Positions 45,838 through 53,958 of a stretch of DNA of 64,000 nt are shown piece after piece. How positions within the stretch are numbered: the stretch's first letter is position 1; the number at the start of each line of letters is the position of its first letter. Made by a program: the position numbers and the translations under genes. The notes under the pieces are model-generated. The model saw nothing but the letters and a program-made list of their open reading frames with translations, was not told the origin of the DNA and did not search any database. Origin of the DNA: Phenylobacterium sp. (GTDB taxonomy: Bacteria > Pseudomonadota > Alphaproteobacteria > Caulobacterales > Caulobacteraceae); assembly GCF_013822795.1 (NCBI RefSeq), contig NZ_PNLB01000007.1, forward strand, positions 62,001-126,000, written 5' to 3'.

Positions 45838-47724
45838 ATGCTGCAGATCAACGACCTGACTTTCGACTCCTGGGGCCGCCGCTTCTTCGACCACGCGAGC
45901 GTCAGCGTACCCGTGGGCGCGAAGGTCGGCCTGGTCGGGCGCAACGGCGTCGGCAAGTCCACGCTGTTCAAACTGATCCTCGACCAGCTGCACGCCGGCG
46001 ATGGCGAGATCGGCTATCCCAAGCAGGCCCGCATCGGATCGGTGGATCAGGAGCACCCGGCCACGCCCGTGCCGTTGATCGACACGGTGCTCGCCGCCGA
46101 CGAAGAGCGCGCGCGCCTGCTGCACGAGCTCGAGACGGCCACCCCCGAGCGCATGGGCGATATCTATGGACGGCTGTCGGAGATCGGCGCCGACCGCGCC
46201 CCAAGTCGGGCGGCCGAAATCCTCTCTGGCCTCGGCTTCTCGAACGCCGACCTGACCCGGCCCATGGCCGAGTTCTCTGGTGGCTGGCGCATGCGCGTGG
46301 CCTTGGCGGCGGCGCTATTTGCTGAACCCGACCTCCTGCTGCTCGACGAACCGACCAACTATCTCGACCTTGAAGGCGCGCTCTGGCTGGAGAGCCGGCT
46401 GAAGAAGTATCCGCACACCGCGGTGATCATCAGCCACGACCGCGAGATCCTGAACAACAGCTGCGACCACATCCTGCACCTGCTGGACGGCAAGTTGACC
46501 CTCTATGTGGGCGGCTACGACCAGTTCGAGCGTCAGCGCGAGGAAAAGGCGCGTCTGCAGGAGGCCTCAAAGGCCAAGGTCGAGGCGCAGCGCGCGCACC
46601 TGCAGTCCTTCGTCGACCGGTTCCGCGCCAAGGCGTCCAAGGCGACCCAGGCCCAATCGCGTCTGAAGATGCTGGCCAAGCTGCCGCCGGTCTCGGCGGT
46701 GGTCATCGAGCACACCGCACCGTTCATTCTGCCTTCGCCCGAGCGGCCGCTGGCGCCGCCGCTGGTGCGCCTGGAGGGCGTGGCGACCGGCTATGCCGAC
46801 GGACCGCCGATCCTCAAGGGCATGAACCTGCGCCTGGATCTGGACGACCGCATCGGCTTGCTCGGCGTCAACGGCGCCGGCAAGTCGACCTTCGCCAAGC
46901 TGGTCGCCGGCGCGTTGGAGCCGCAATCGGGCGAACTGAAGCGCTCGGCGCGACTGAAAGTCGGCTGGTTCCACCAGCACCAGATCGAAGCGCTTAATCC
47001 CAACGACACGCCGCTAGACATAATCCGCGCGGCCATGCCCGAGGCCTCTGAGGCCAGCCGACGCGCGCGCCTGGCCCAGTACGGCCTCGGCCACGAGAAG
47101 GTGGAGACCTCGGTCGCCAACCTGTCCGGGGGCGAGCGCGCACGCCTTCTGCTCAACCTGGTCGCCGCCGAGAAGCCTCACCTGCTGATCCTCGACGAAC
47201 CGACCAACCACCTGGACATCGACAGCCGCCGCGCCCTGCTCGACGCGCTGAACGACTACGAAGGCGCGGTGATCCTGATCACCCACGACCGTTCGCTGAT
47301 GGAACTAGTCGCCGACCGCCTGTGGCTGGCCACCGATGGCACGATCGCCCCGTTCGACGGCGACATGGACGACTACGCCAAGTTCGTCATCGACCGCGCC
47401 AAGCAGGCCGGCAAGGCCCCGACCCAGGTGCGCGAACCTGAGCCTGTGGCCGCGCCCAAGCCGCCTCCCGCTCCAAAGGCGAAGGTCCCGACCGGCACCG
47501 CCCGCCGACGCGCCGAGGCGGCCGAAGCGGCCCTGGCTCGAGCCAGCCAGTCGCTCTCCAAGATCGACGCGGCCCTCACCGACCCGAAGATATTCAGCCA
47601 GGACCCGGCCAAGGCGGCCGACCTGGGGCGCCAGCGCATGATGGCCGAAGCCGCGCTCGAGGCCGCCGAACTGGAATGGATGGAAGCCGTCGAGGCCTAC
47701 GAGGCGATCAAGGGCGACGGCTGA
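45838..47724 (+). CDS. ABC-F family ATPase (Uup-like)
   Basis: A 628-residue soluble protein with two ABC domains and no membrane segments. Domain 1 has Walker A GRNGVGKST and signature EFSGGWRMRVALAAALF with LLLLDEPTNYLDLE. Domain 2 has GVNGAGKST and NLSGGERARLLLNLV with LLILDEPTNHLDID. The inter-domain linker (REEKARLQEASKAKVEAQRAHLQSFVDRFRAKASKATQAQSRLKML) is the ABC-F ribosome-interacting tool. The last 110 residues form a Pro/Ala linker and a coiled coil, as in Uup. These proteins act on ribosomes or nucleic acid rather than transport. Confidence 0.93.
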   Translation: MLQINDLTFDSWGRRFFDHASVSVPVGAKVGLVGRNGVGKSTLFKLILDQLHAGDGEIGYPKQARIGSVDQEHPATPVPLIDTVLAADEERARLLHELETATPERMGDIYGRLSEIGADRAPSRAAEILSGLGFSNADLTRPMAEFSGGWRMRVALAAALFAEPDLLLLDEPTNYLDLEGALWLESRLKKYPHTAVIISHDREILNNSCDHILHLLDGKLTLYVGGYDQFERQREEKARLQEASKAKVEAQRAHLQSFVDRFRAKASKATQAQSRLKMLAKLPPVSAVVIEHTAPFILPSPERPLAPPLVRLEGVATGYADGPPILKGMNLRLDLDDRIGLLGVNGAGKSTFAKLVAGALEPQSGELKRSARLKVGWFHQHQIEALNPNDTPLDIIRAAMPEASEASRRARLAQYGLGHEKVETSVANLSGGERARLLLNLVAAEKPHLLILDEPTNHLDIDSRRALLDALNDYEGAVILITHDRSLMELVADRLWLATDGTIAPFDGDMDDYAKFVIDRAKQAGKAPTQVREPEPVAAPKPPPAPKAKVPTGTARRRAEAAEAALARASQSLSKIDAALTDPKIFSQDPAKAADLGRQRMMAEAALEAAELEWMEAVEAYEAIKGDG

Positions 47725-47776
47725 CGCGCGCGCCGTTCCCCCTTCCCCTCCGCGGCGGCGCATCTATGTTCGTTCA

Positions 47777-48589
47777 ATGCCCGCCGACGCCGCTCCGCTT
47801 CCCGAACCTGGCCAGCGCCGTCTGGGACCGCGCATCCGAGCACGACTGCACGAGCTCTATTTCGGCAAATCCGACCGCTCGGTGCGCTTCCGGCTGACGG
47901 TGATCGCGATCGACTTCGTGATGATCGCCTTCTTCATCGCCGCGCCGCTGCTACGCGATACGCCGGTGTTCCTGTTCATCGACTACGCGATGGCCTTCGT
48001 GCTGGCGGCCGATCTGCTGGCCCGGGCCCTGGCGAGCGACAACCTGGGCGCCTGGATCAAGCGGCCTGTGACCTGGATCGACCTGTTCGTCCTGGTGACG
48101 CTGCTGTTCCCGCTCTGGCTGTTCAACCTCGCCTTCCTGCGGGTGCTGCGGCTGTGGACACTGGTCCATTCCGAGTTCTTCTGGGTCACGGTCGGCCGGC
48201 GTTACAACGAGACGCGCTGGGAGGACGTGATCCGGGCGACGTCGACCCTGATCACCTTCATCTTCATCATGACCGGGTTCGTCTATACGAGCTTCGCGCG
48301 GACCGAGGGCATCAGCGGCTACGTCGACGCGCTCTATTTCACCATCGCCACCCTGACGACGACCGGTTTCGGCGACATCACCCTGCCCGGCACCTGGGGC
48401 CGAGTGATCTCGATGGTGACCATGCTGACTGGGATCACGCTGTTCGTGCGCCTGGCCCAGACCCTGTTCCGGCCCTACAAAATCCGCTTCACCTGCCCGA
48501 CCTGCGGACTGCGCCGGCACGACGTCGATGCCGTCCACTGCAAGGCCTGCGGCGAGTTGCTCAACATTCCGAATGACGACGAGGTCTAG
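47777..48589 (+). CDS. Voltage-gated-like K+ channel with C-terminal zinc ribbon
   Basis: A 270-residue protein with six predicted transmembrane segments (residues about 38-60, 65-84, 98-118, 119-132, 155-173, 205-228) and a pore loop YFTIATLTTTGFGDITLPG, where TTTGFGD (194-200) is a K+-type filter with Phe replacing the usual Tyr/Val. The S4-like segment FLRVLRLWTLV has only two or three arginines. After the last helix a cytosolic tail carries two CxxC pairs (C240, C243, C255, C258; CPTC...CKAC), a zinc-ribbon pattern that is unusual for channels. The tail ends NIPNDDEV. A 34-residue membrane ORF follows five bases later. Confidence 0.85.
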   Translation: MPADAAPLPEPGQRRLGPRIRARLHELYFGKSDRSVRFRLTVIAIDFVMIAFFIAAPLLRDTPVFLFIDYAMAFVLAADLLARALASDNLGAWIKRPVTWIDLFVLVTLLFPLWLFNLAFLRVLRLWTLVHSEFFWVTVGRRYNETRWEDVIRATSTLITFIFIMTGFVYTSFARTEGISGYVDALYFTIATLTTTGFGDITLPGTWGRVISMVTMLTGITLFVRLAQTLFRPYKIRFTCPTCGLRRHDVDAVHCKACGELLNIPNDDEV

Positions 48590-48593
48590 GACC

Positions 48594-48698
48594 GTGCCAG
48601 AGGAAGCCCGCCTGATCTATCTGCTGGGAGTGCTGGTGCTGCTCGCGCCTGCGGGCATGGCGGCGCTACGCCGCCTGCTTCGCAAGCGCGACAAGTAG
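48594..48698 (+). CDS. Tiny membrane protein (34 aa)
   Basis: Starting at a GTG (48594), five bases after the channel stop, the frame reads MPEEARLIYLLGVLVLLAPA then GMAALRRLLRKRDK. It has one transmembrane helix (residues about 7-24) and a strongly basic C-terminal tail. The positive-inside pattern places the tail in the cytoplasm. No strong ribosome-binding site is visible, but tight coupling to the channel gene could allow reinitiation. I know no family; it is a candidate small partner of the channel. Confidence 0.45.
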   Translation: MPEEARLIYLLGVLVLLAPAGMAALRRLLRKRDK

Positions 48699-48705
48699 CA
48701 GGCGC

Positions 48706-48876
48706 CTAGAGCGCCCGCGCCAGGCGCAGGTTCTCCGCGTGCTCGGCCTGAGCGCGGCGCAGGTTGATCTCCAGCGACTGGCTGTCCTGGCCGTCGTCGA
48801 CCACGGCTTCGATCATGTTTTCGGCGATGTCGGCGTCGTCGAACGGGGACGCGACTTCGAACGGCTGGTTCGGCAT
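48706..48876 (-). CDS. Small acidic protein (56 aa)
   Basis: On the minus strand, ATG 48876 is preceded by an ideal GGAGGTCCTCCG ribosome-binding site. The product starts MPNQPFEVASPFDDADIAEN and ends RAQAEHAENLRLARAL. It is acidic at the N-terminus with a predicted amphipathic C-terminal helix, and has no cysteine or membrane segment. The function is unknown. Its stop codon lies in the loop of a GGCGC/GCGCC hairpin (48701-48715). The open frame continues upstream to 49287, but the strong SD site defines this start. Confidence 0.6.
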   Translation of the reverse strand: MPNQPFEVASPFDDADIAENMIEAVVDDGQDSQSLEINLRRAQAEHAENLRLARAL

Positions 48877-49188
48877 CGGAGGACCTCCTTGGCTGGTTGG
48901 CGAAACAGTTAAGCAAAGCTTGACGACAACCAAGCCCTTTCCCGTAACAGGCGCGTGAAATTCGCCCGGCTTCACAGCAACTTGAGCCACGGCAAGCTGC
49001 GCCTTAGCTGTCAGCTCCTCTGATGCGGCGCCCACGACATAAGTCGACGAAATCACCGACTTAGACGTCGAACGCTGCAAGAAATGTATTGGCTCACGCC
49101 ACGATAGGGTCCTACCATCCTCTCGAACGCTGCGTCGCGGTAAGGCGAGTCTGCTTTCACTGACCCTCGTCTTCGCAACCGCGAAAGA
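48877..49188. other. Divergent intergenic region, possible promoters
   Basis: About 310 bases between the 56-aa gene and the GltD-like gene, with lower GC than its surroundings. TTAAG-CAAAGC-TTGAC near 48910 resembles an imperfect CtrA-type TTAA-N7-TTAA element. An 11-base direct repeat TCGAACGCTGC occurs at 49068-49078 and 49123-49133 (55 bases apart), which could bind a regulator of the oxidoreductase operon. No gene or structured RNA is recognised. Confidence 0.4.
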
Positions 49189-50994
49189 ATGGCGTGTGGG
49201 AAGGAAGCGATTGTGCACCGCACCAGTACCGAGGGGCCTGACTACTTTCATAAAGTCGTCGATTGCCAATGGGCCTGCCCGGCCCACACACCTGTTCCTG
49301 AGTACATCCGCCTGATCGCCGAAGGTCGGTACTCGGATGCCTACATGGTCAACTGGAAGTCGAACGTCTTCCCCGGAATCCTGGGGCGGACCTGCGACAG
49401 ACCCTGTGAGCCGGCCTGCCGACGCGGCCGAGTCGAAGATGAGCCGGTCGCGATCTGTCGCCTCAAGCGCGTCGCCGCCGACAACAAGGAGGACATCACG
49501 GGCCGGCTGCCCGCGCCGGTCGCGGTGTCCAACGGCAAGCGCGTGGCGCTAATCGGCGCCGGCCCGGCCTCGTTGACCGTCGCGCGCGACCTCGCCCCGC
49601 TAGGTTACGAGCTGACCCTGTTCGATGGGGAAGCCAAGGCCGGCGGCATGATCCGCAGCCAGATCCCGCGCTTCCGCCTGCCTGAGGAGGTGATCGACGA
49701 GGAGGTCGGCTACGTCACCGGCCTGGGCATGGACATGCGGCTGGGTGAGCGGGTCGACAGCCTCAAGGCGCTGCTCGCCGAGGGCTATGACGCCGTCTTC
49801 GTCGGATCTGGCGCCCCGCGCGGCCGCGACCTCGATCTGCCAGGACGCCAGGAAGCCGCGGCCAACATCCACATAGGCATCGATTGGCTGAGCAACGTCT
49901 CGTTCGGCCATGTCGACAAGATCGGGCGGCGAGTGATCGTCCTGGGCGGCGGCAACACCGCCATGGACTGCTGCCGCACCTCGCGTCGGTTGGGCGGACA
50001 GGACGTCAAGGTGATCGTCCGCTCCGGCTTCGAGGAAATGAAGGCCAGCCCCTGGGAAAAGGAAGACGCGCTCCACGAGGATATTCCGATCCTCAACTAC
50101 CTCGTTCCCAAGGCCTTCACCCACGAGAGCGGTAGGCTGACAGGCGTGCTTTTCGAGAAGGTCCGCCCCGAGTTCGACGCCAAGGGCCGCCGCAGCCTCG
50201 TCCCCTCGGGAGAACCCGACGAGCACTACGAGTGCGACGACGTACTGGTAGCGGTCGGCCAGGAGAACGCCTTCCCTTGGATCGAGCGCGACATCGGCCT
50301 GGCCTTCGACGACTGGGGCATGCCCAAGGTCGATCCCCTCACCTTCCAGTCGACGCTGGCCAAGGTGTTCTTCGGCGGCGACGCGGCGTTTGGGCCGAAG
50401 AACATCATCTGGGCGGTCGCCCACGGTCATGACGCAGCGATCTCCATCGACAAGTTCTGCAAGGCCGAGGACCTGGCCATTCGGCCGCCGCCGGGAACCT
50501 CGATGACCAGCCAGAAGATGGGCATCCACGAGTGGAGCTACGACAACGATCCGGCCAATGACGCCCGATATCGGGTGCCGCTGCTGGACAAGGGCGAGGC
50601 GCTGAAGGACGTCCGGCTGGAGGTCGAGCTGGGCTTCGACCGGGCCACGGCCTATCGCGAGACCCAGCGCTGCCTGAACTGCGACGTGCAAACCGTGTTC
50701 GCGGAAAGCGCCTGCATCGAGTGCGACGCCTGCGTCGATATCTGTCCGACCGACTGCATCACCTTCACCGAGAACGGCGACGAGGCCGACCTGCGCGGTC
50801 GGCTGAAGGCGCCCGCGCTCAACCAGGATCAAGCGCTCTACGTCTCCGGCGACCTGCCGACCGGCCGGGTCATGGTGAAGGACGAAGACGTCTGCCTGCA
50901 CTGCGGCCTCTGCGCCGAGCGCTGCCCCACCGGCGCGTGGGACATGCAGAAGTTCCTGCTCGAAATGACCCATGCGGGGGGATCATGCCGCTAG
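49189..50994 (+). CDS. GltD-like FAD/NAD(P) oxidoreductase with two ferredoxin clusters
   Basis: A 601-residue protein. N-terminal Fe-S domain as in glutamate synthase small subunit (DCQWACPAHTPVPEYIRL, GRTCDRPCEPACRRGRVED), then FAD-binding VALIGAGPASLTVARDLAPLG, FRLPEEVIDEEV, NAD(P)-binding VIVLGGGNTAMDCCRTSRRLG and VFFGGDAAFGPKNIIWAVAHG. The C-terminal 2x[4Fe-4S] ferredoxin has C509, C512, C515, C519 and C569, C572, C575, C579. It precedes and overlaps the 2-oxoacid oxidoreductase alpha gene, so it probably links that enzyme to NAD(P)H. ATG 49189 is listed; a GTG at 49213 with AAGGAAG ahead of it is an equally good start. Confidence 0.88.
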   Translation: MACGKEAIVHRTSTEGPDYFHKVVDCQWACPAHTPVPEYIRLIAEGRYSDAYMVNWKSNVFPGILGRTCDRPCEPACRRGRVEDEPVAICRLKRVAADNKEDITGRLPAPVAVSNGKRVALIGAGPASLTVARDLAPLGYELTLFDGEAKAGGMIRSQIPRFRLPEEVIDEEVGYVTGLGMDMRLGERVDSLKALLAEGYDAVFVGSGAPRGRDLDLPGRQEAAANIHIGIDWLSNVSFGHVDKIGRRVIVLGGGNTAMDCCRTSRRLGGQDVKVIVRSGFEEMKASPWEKEDALHEDIPILNYLVPKAFTHESGRLTGVLFEKVRPEFDAKGRRSLVPSGEPDEHYECDDVLVAVGQENAFPWIERDIGLAFDDWGMPKVDPLTFQSTLAKVFFGGDAAFGPKNIIWAVAHGHDAAISIDKFCKAEDLAIRPPPGTSMTSQKMGIHEWSYDNDPANDARYRVPLLDKGEALKDVRLEVELGFDRATAYRETQRCLNCDVQTVFAESACIECDACVDICPTDCITFTENGDEADLRGRLKAPALNQDQALYVSGDLPTGRVMVKDEDVCLHCGLCAERCPTGAWDMQKFLLEMTHAGGSCR

Positions 50995-52811
50995 AGGCGC
51001 TCAACGACTTCGTCGTCAAGTTCGCGAACGTCAACGGTTCCGGGTCAGCCAGCGCCAACAGCATGTTCGCCAAGGCGATCCTGCGCATGGGCGTGCCGGT
51101 GGCCGCGCGGAATATCTTCCCGTCCAACATCCAGGGCTTGCCGACCTGGTTCGAAGTGCGGGTGACCGAGGCCGGACATCTGGGCCGGCGCGGCGGCGTC
51201 GACCTGATGGTGGCGATGAATCCGCAGACCTGGGACCGCGACGTCGCCGAGATCGAACCTGGCGGCTACCTGTTCTACGATTCCACCAAGCCGCTGCCGG
51301 CCTCGAAATTCCGCGACGACATTACGGTCGTCGGGGTGCCGCTGACGGCGATGTGCAATGCCGCCTACCAGCTCCCGCGCGAACGCCAGCTGTTCAAGAA
51401 CATCATCTATGTCGGGGCGTTGGCCGCCCTGCTCGACATCGAGATCGGGGTCATCGAACAACTGCTGGCCGAGCAGTTCGCCGGCAAGGACCGGCTGATC
51501 GCGGCCAACGTCGCGGCCCTGCACATGGGCCGCGACTATGTGGCCGAGCATCTCTCGCCGCTGCGGTTGAAGGTGAGGCGCGCCGACAAGGTCGGCGACC
51601 GGATCTTCGTCGAGGGCAACGCCGCCGCCGCCCTCGGCGCCGTCTATGGCGGGGCCACCGTTTGCGCCTGGTATCCGATCACCCCCTCGACCTCGCTCGC
51701 GGAGGCCTTCACGGGCTACTGCGAAGACCTGCGCATCGATCCCGAAACCGGCAAGGCGCGCTATGCGATCGTCCAAGCCGAGGACGAGATCGCCTCGATC
51801 GGCGTGGTGGTCGGGGCCGGCTGGAACGGCGCGCGCGCGTTCACGGCCACGTCGGGCCCAGGCGTGTCGCTGATGACCGAGTTCATCGGCCTGTCCTACT
51901 TCGCCGAAATCCCGGCGGTGATCTTCGACGTTCAGCGTGGCGGGCCATCGACAGGGATGCCGACCCGCACCCAACAGGCCGATCTGCTGGCCGCCGCCTA
52001 CGCCGGACACGGCGACACCAAGCACCCGCTGCTGCTGCCGGCCGATCCGGGCGAGTGTTTCGAGATGGGCGCCCAGGCGTTCGACCTCGCCGACCGTCTG
52101 CAAACCACCGTCTTTGTGATGCTCGACCTCGATATCGGCATGAACGAGTGGCTGACGAAGCCCTTCGAATGGGATGACGACCGCAAGCTCGATCGCGGCA
52201 AGGTGCTCGGCTACGACGAACTGGAAGCCGGCGTCGAGTTCGGCCGCTACCTCGAGGTCGATGGCGACGGCATCCCCTACCGCACCTATCCCGGCGCCCA
52301 CCCGACCAAGGGCGGTTACTTCACCCGCGGCACCTCGCGAAATCCCTACGCCCGCTACAGCGAGGAAGGCGCGGTCTATGTCGGCAACATGGAACGACTG
52401 CTGCGCAAGTTCGACACCGCCCGGCGGCTGGTGCCCAGCCCGGTCCTGCGCAGCGCGACACGTTCGACCCGCGAGGGCGTCATCTACTTCGGATCGAGCA
52501 CGCCGGCGGTGCATGAAGCGCTCGGCAGCCTCGAACATGCGGGGCTGCACCTCGACGCCCTTCGCGTTCGCGGCTTCCCCTTCGCCGACGAGATTTTCGA
52601 GTTCATCGCCGCCCACGACCGGGTCTTCGTGATCGAACAGAACCGCGACGCCCAGCTGCGGACGCTGCTGATCAACGAAGGCGAGATCGATCCGTCGCGG
52701 CTGACCGCGGTGCTGCACTACGACGGCACGCCAATCACCGCCCGCTTCATCACCGAGACGGTGACGCGGCTGATGAGCGAACGCACGCCCATGCCGGAGG
52801 CGGCCGAATGA
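50985..52811 (+). CDS. 2-oxoacid:acceptor oxidoreductase, fused gamma-alpha subunit
   Basis: A 608-residue protein. Residues about 1-185 are the gamma domain (NDFVVKFANVNGSGSASANSMFAKAIL). Residues about 200-600 are the alpha pyrimidine-binding domain: FVEGNAAAALGAVYGGATVCAWYPITPSTSLAEAF, VQAEDEIASIGVVVGAGWNGARAFTATSGPGVSLM, and VFDVQRGGPSTGMPTRTQQADLL. Such gamma-alpha fusions occur in KorA-type 2-oxoglutarate or related oxidoreductases. Using ATG 50985 the start lies 10 bases inside the upstream gene. It pairs with the beta subunit downstream (ATGA overlap). The exact 2-oxoacid cannot be read from sequence. Confidence 0.92.
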   Translation: MPLEALNDFVVKFANVNGSGSASANSMFAKAILRMGVPVAARNIFPSNIQGLPTWFEVRVTEAGHLGRRGGVDLMVAMNPQTWDRDVAEIEPGGYLFYDSTKPLPASKFRDDITVVGVPLTAMCNAAYQLPRERQLFKNIIYVGALAALLDIEIGVIEQLLAEQFAGKDRLIAANVAALHMGRDYVAEHLSPLRLKVRRADKVGDRIFVEGNAAAALGAVYGGATVCAWYPITPSTSLAEAFTGYCEDLRIDPETGKARYAIVQAEDEIASIGVVVGAGWNGARAFTATSGPGVSLMTEFIGLSYFAEIPAVIFDVQRGGPSTGMPTRTQQADLLAAAYAGHGDTKHPLLLPADPGECFEMGAQAFDLADRLQTTVFVMLDLDIGMNEWLTKPFEWDDDRKLDRGKVLGYDELEAGVEFGRYLEVDGDGIPYRTYPGAHPTKGGYFTRGTSRNPYARYSEEGAVYVGNMERLLRKFDTARRLVPSPVLRSATRSTREGVIYFGSSTPAVHEALGSLEHAGLHLDALRVRGFPFADEIFEFIAAHDRVFVIEQNRDAQLRTLLINEGEIDPSRLTAVLHYDGTPITARFITETVTRLMSERTPMPEAAE

Positions 52812-53863
52812 CCTACATCACCAAGCCGCAACTGCATCACCCGCAGCTCAAGCCGAACGCGCTCGGATATACTCGGCGCGACTACGAGGGCGCGGTCTCG
52901 ACCCTGTGCGCCGGTTGCGGCCACGACTCGATTTCGTCGGCGATCATCCAGGCCTGCTACGAACTGGACCTGCCGCCGCACCGGGTGGCCAAGCTGTCAG
53001 GCATCGGCTGCTCGTCGAAGACGCCCGACTATTTCCTTGGCAACTCCCACGGATTCAACACCGTCCACGGGCGCATGCCGTCAGTGCTGACCGGCGCCAA
53101 TCTCGCGAACCGCGACCTGATCTATCTCGGCGTTTCTGGCGACGGCGACAGCGCCTCCATCGGGCTGGGCCAGTTCGCGCACTCGATCCGGCGCGGTGTG
53201 AACATGCTCTACATCGTCGAGAACAACGGCGTGTACGGCCTGACCAAGGGTCAGTTCTCGGCCACCTCCGACAAGGGCTCGAAGTCCAAGAAGGGGGTGG
53301 TCAACCATGACGCCGGCATCGACCTGGTCAGTCTGGCCCTGCAGATGGGCGCGACCTTCGTGGCGCGTTCCTTCTCGGGCGACAAGAACCAGCTTGTGCC
53401 GCTGATCAAGGCTGCGCTCAGCCACAAGGGGGCGGCCTTCATCGACTGCATCAGTCCCTGCGTTCAGTTCAACAACCACGCCGGATCCACCAAGTCCTAC
53501 GACTATGTGCGCGAGCACAATGAAGCGGTGAACCGGATGGACCTCGTGCCGGCGCGCAGCGCCATCACCATCGACTACGCCCCGGGCGAGACCGTGCCGG
53601 TCGCCCAGCATGACGGCTCGGTCCTGCACCTGCACAAGCTCGCCGAGCACTACGATCCGTCCGACCGGGTGGGCGCGCTGGCCTATCTGCAGGCGCGGCA
53701 GGCGCTGGGCGAGATCGTGACCGGCTTGCTCTTCCTCGACCCCGGGGCGCGCGATCTGCACGAGAACCTCGGGACGGTCGACGTCCCGCTCAACACGTTG
53801 AGCGAACGCGAGCTTGGGCCCGGCGCAGCCGCCCTAGCCAAAATCAACGCTTCGCTTCGATAG
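52808..53863 (+). CDS. 2-oxoacid:acceptor oxidoreductase, beta (TPP-binding) subunit
   Basis: A 351-residue thiamine-diphosphate subunit. The Fe-S and TPP region has STLCAGCGHDSISSAIIQAC (C34, C37), KLSGIGCSSKTPDYF and a later DCISPCVQFNNH, supplying four cysteines for one [4Fe-4S] cluster. The TPP motif is GDGDSASIGLGQFAHSIRRG (from residue 111) with VENNGVYGLTKGQFSATS. Together with the preceding two genes it forms a complete CoA-dependent oxidative decarboxylase that would pass electrons to ferredoxin or the GltD-like subunit. It is unusual but known in aerobic Alphaproteobacteria. Confidence 0.93.
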   Translation: MTYITKPQLHHPQLKPNALGYTRRDYEGAVSTLCAGCGHDSISSAIIQACYELDLPPHRVAKLSGIGCSSKTPDYFLGNSHGFNTVHGRMPSVLTGANLANRDLIYLGVSGDGDSASIGLGQFAHSIRRGVNMLYIVENNGVYGLTKGQFSATSDKGSKSKKGVVNHDAGIDLVSLALQMGATFVARSFSGDKNQLVPLIKAALSHKGAAFIDCISPCVQFNNHAGSTKSYDYVREHNEAVNRMDLVPARSAITIDYAPGETVPVAQHDGSVLHLHKLAEHYDPSDRVGALAYLQARQALGEIVTGLLFLDPGARDLHENLGTVDVPLNTLSERELGPGAAALAKINASLR

Positions 53864-53958
53864 CCACAACCCCCGCTAGCATCTTCTTCGCCGCACGTTG
53901 CTGACCTATGGTCGGCCACCGCTGATTCATCGGCGGACAGGAGGGGAGCGATCTGGGC

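Noticed and set aside
49600-50973. 457-residue frame antisense to the GltD-like gene
   Set aside because: No motif; the plus strand carries FAD, NAD(P) and Fe-S motifs throughout.
51045-52718. 557-residue frame antisense to the 2-oxoacid oxidoreductase alpha gene
   Set aside because: Shadow of a gene with clear alpha and gamma signatures.
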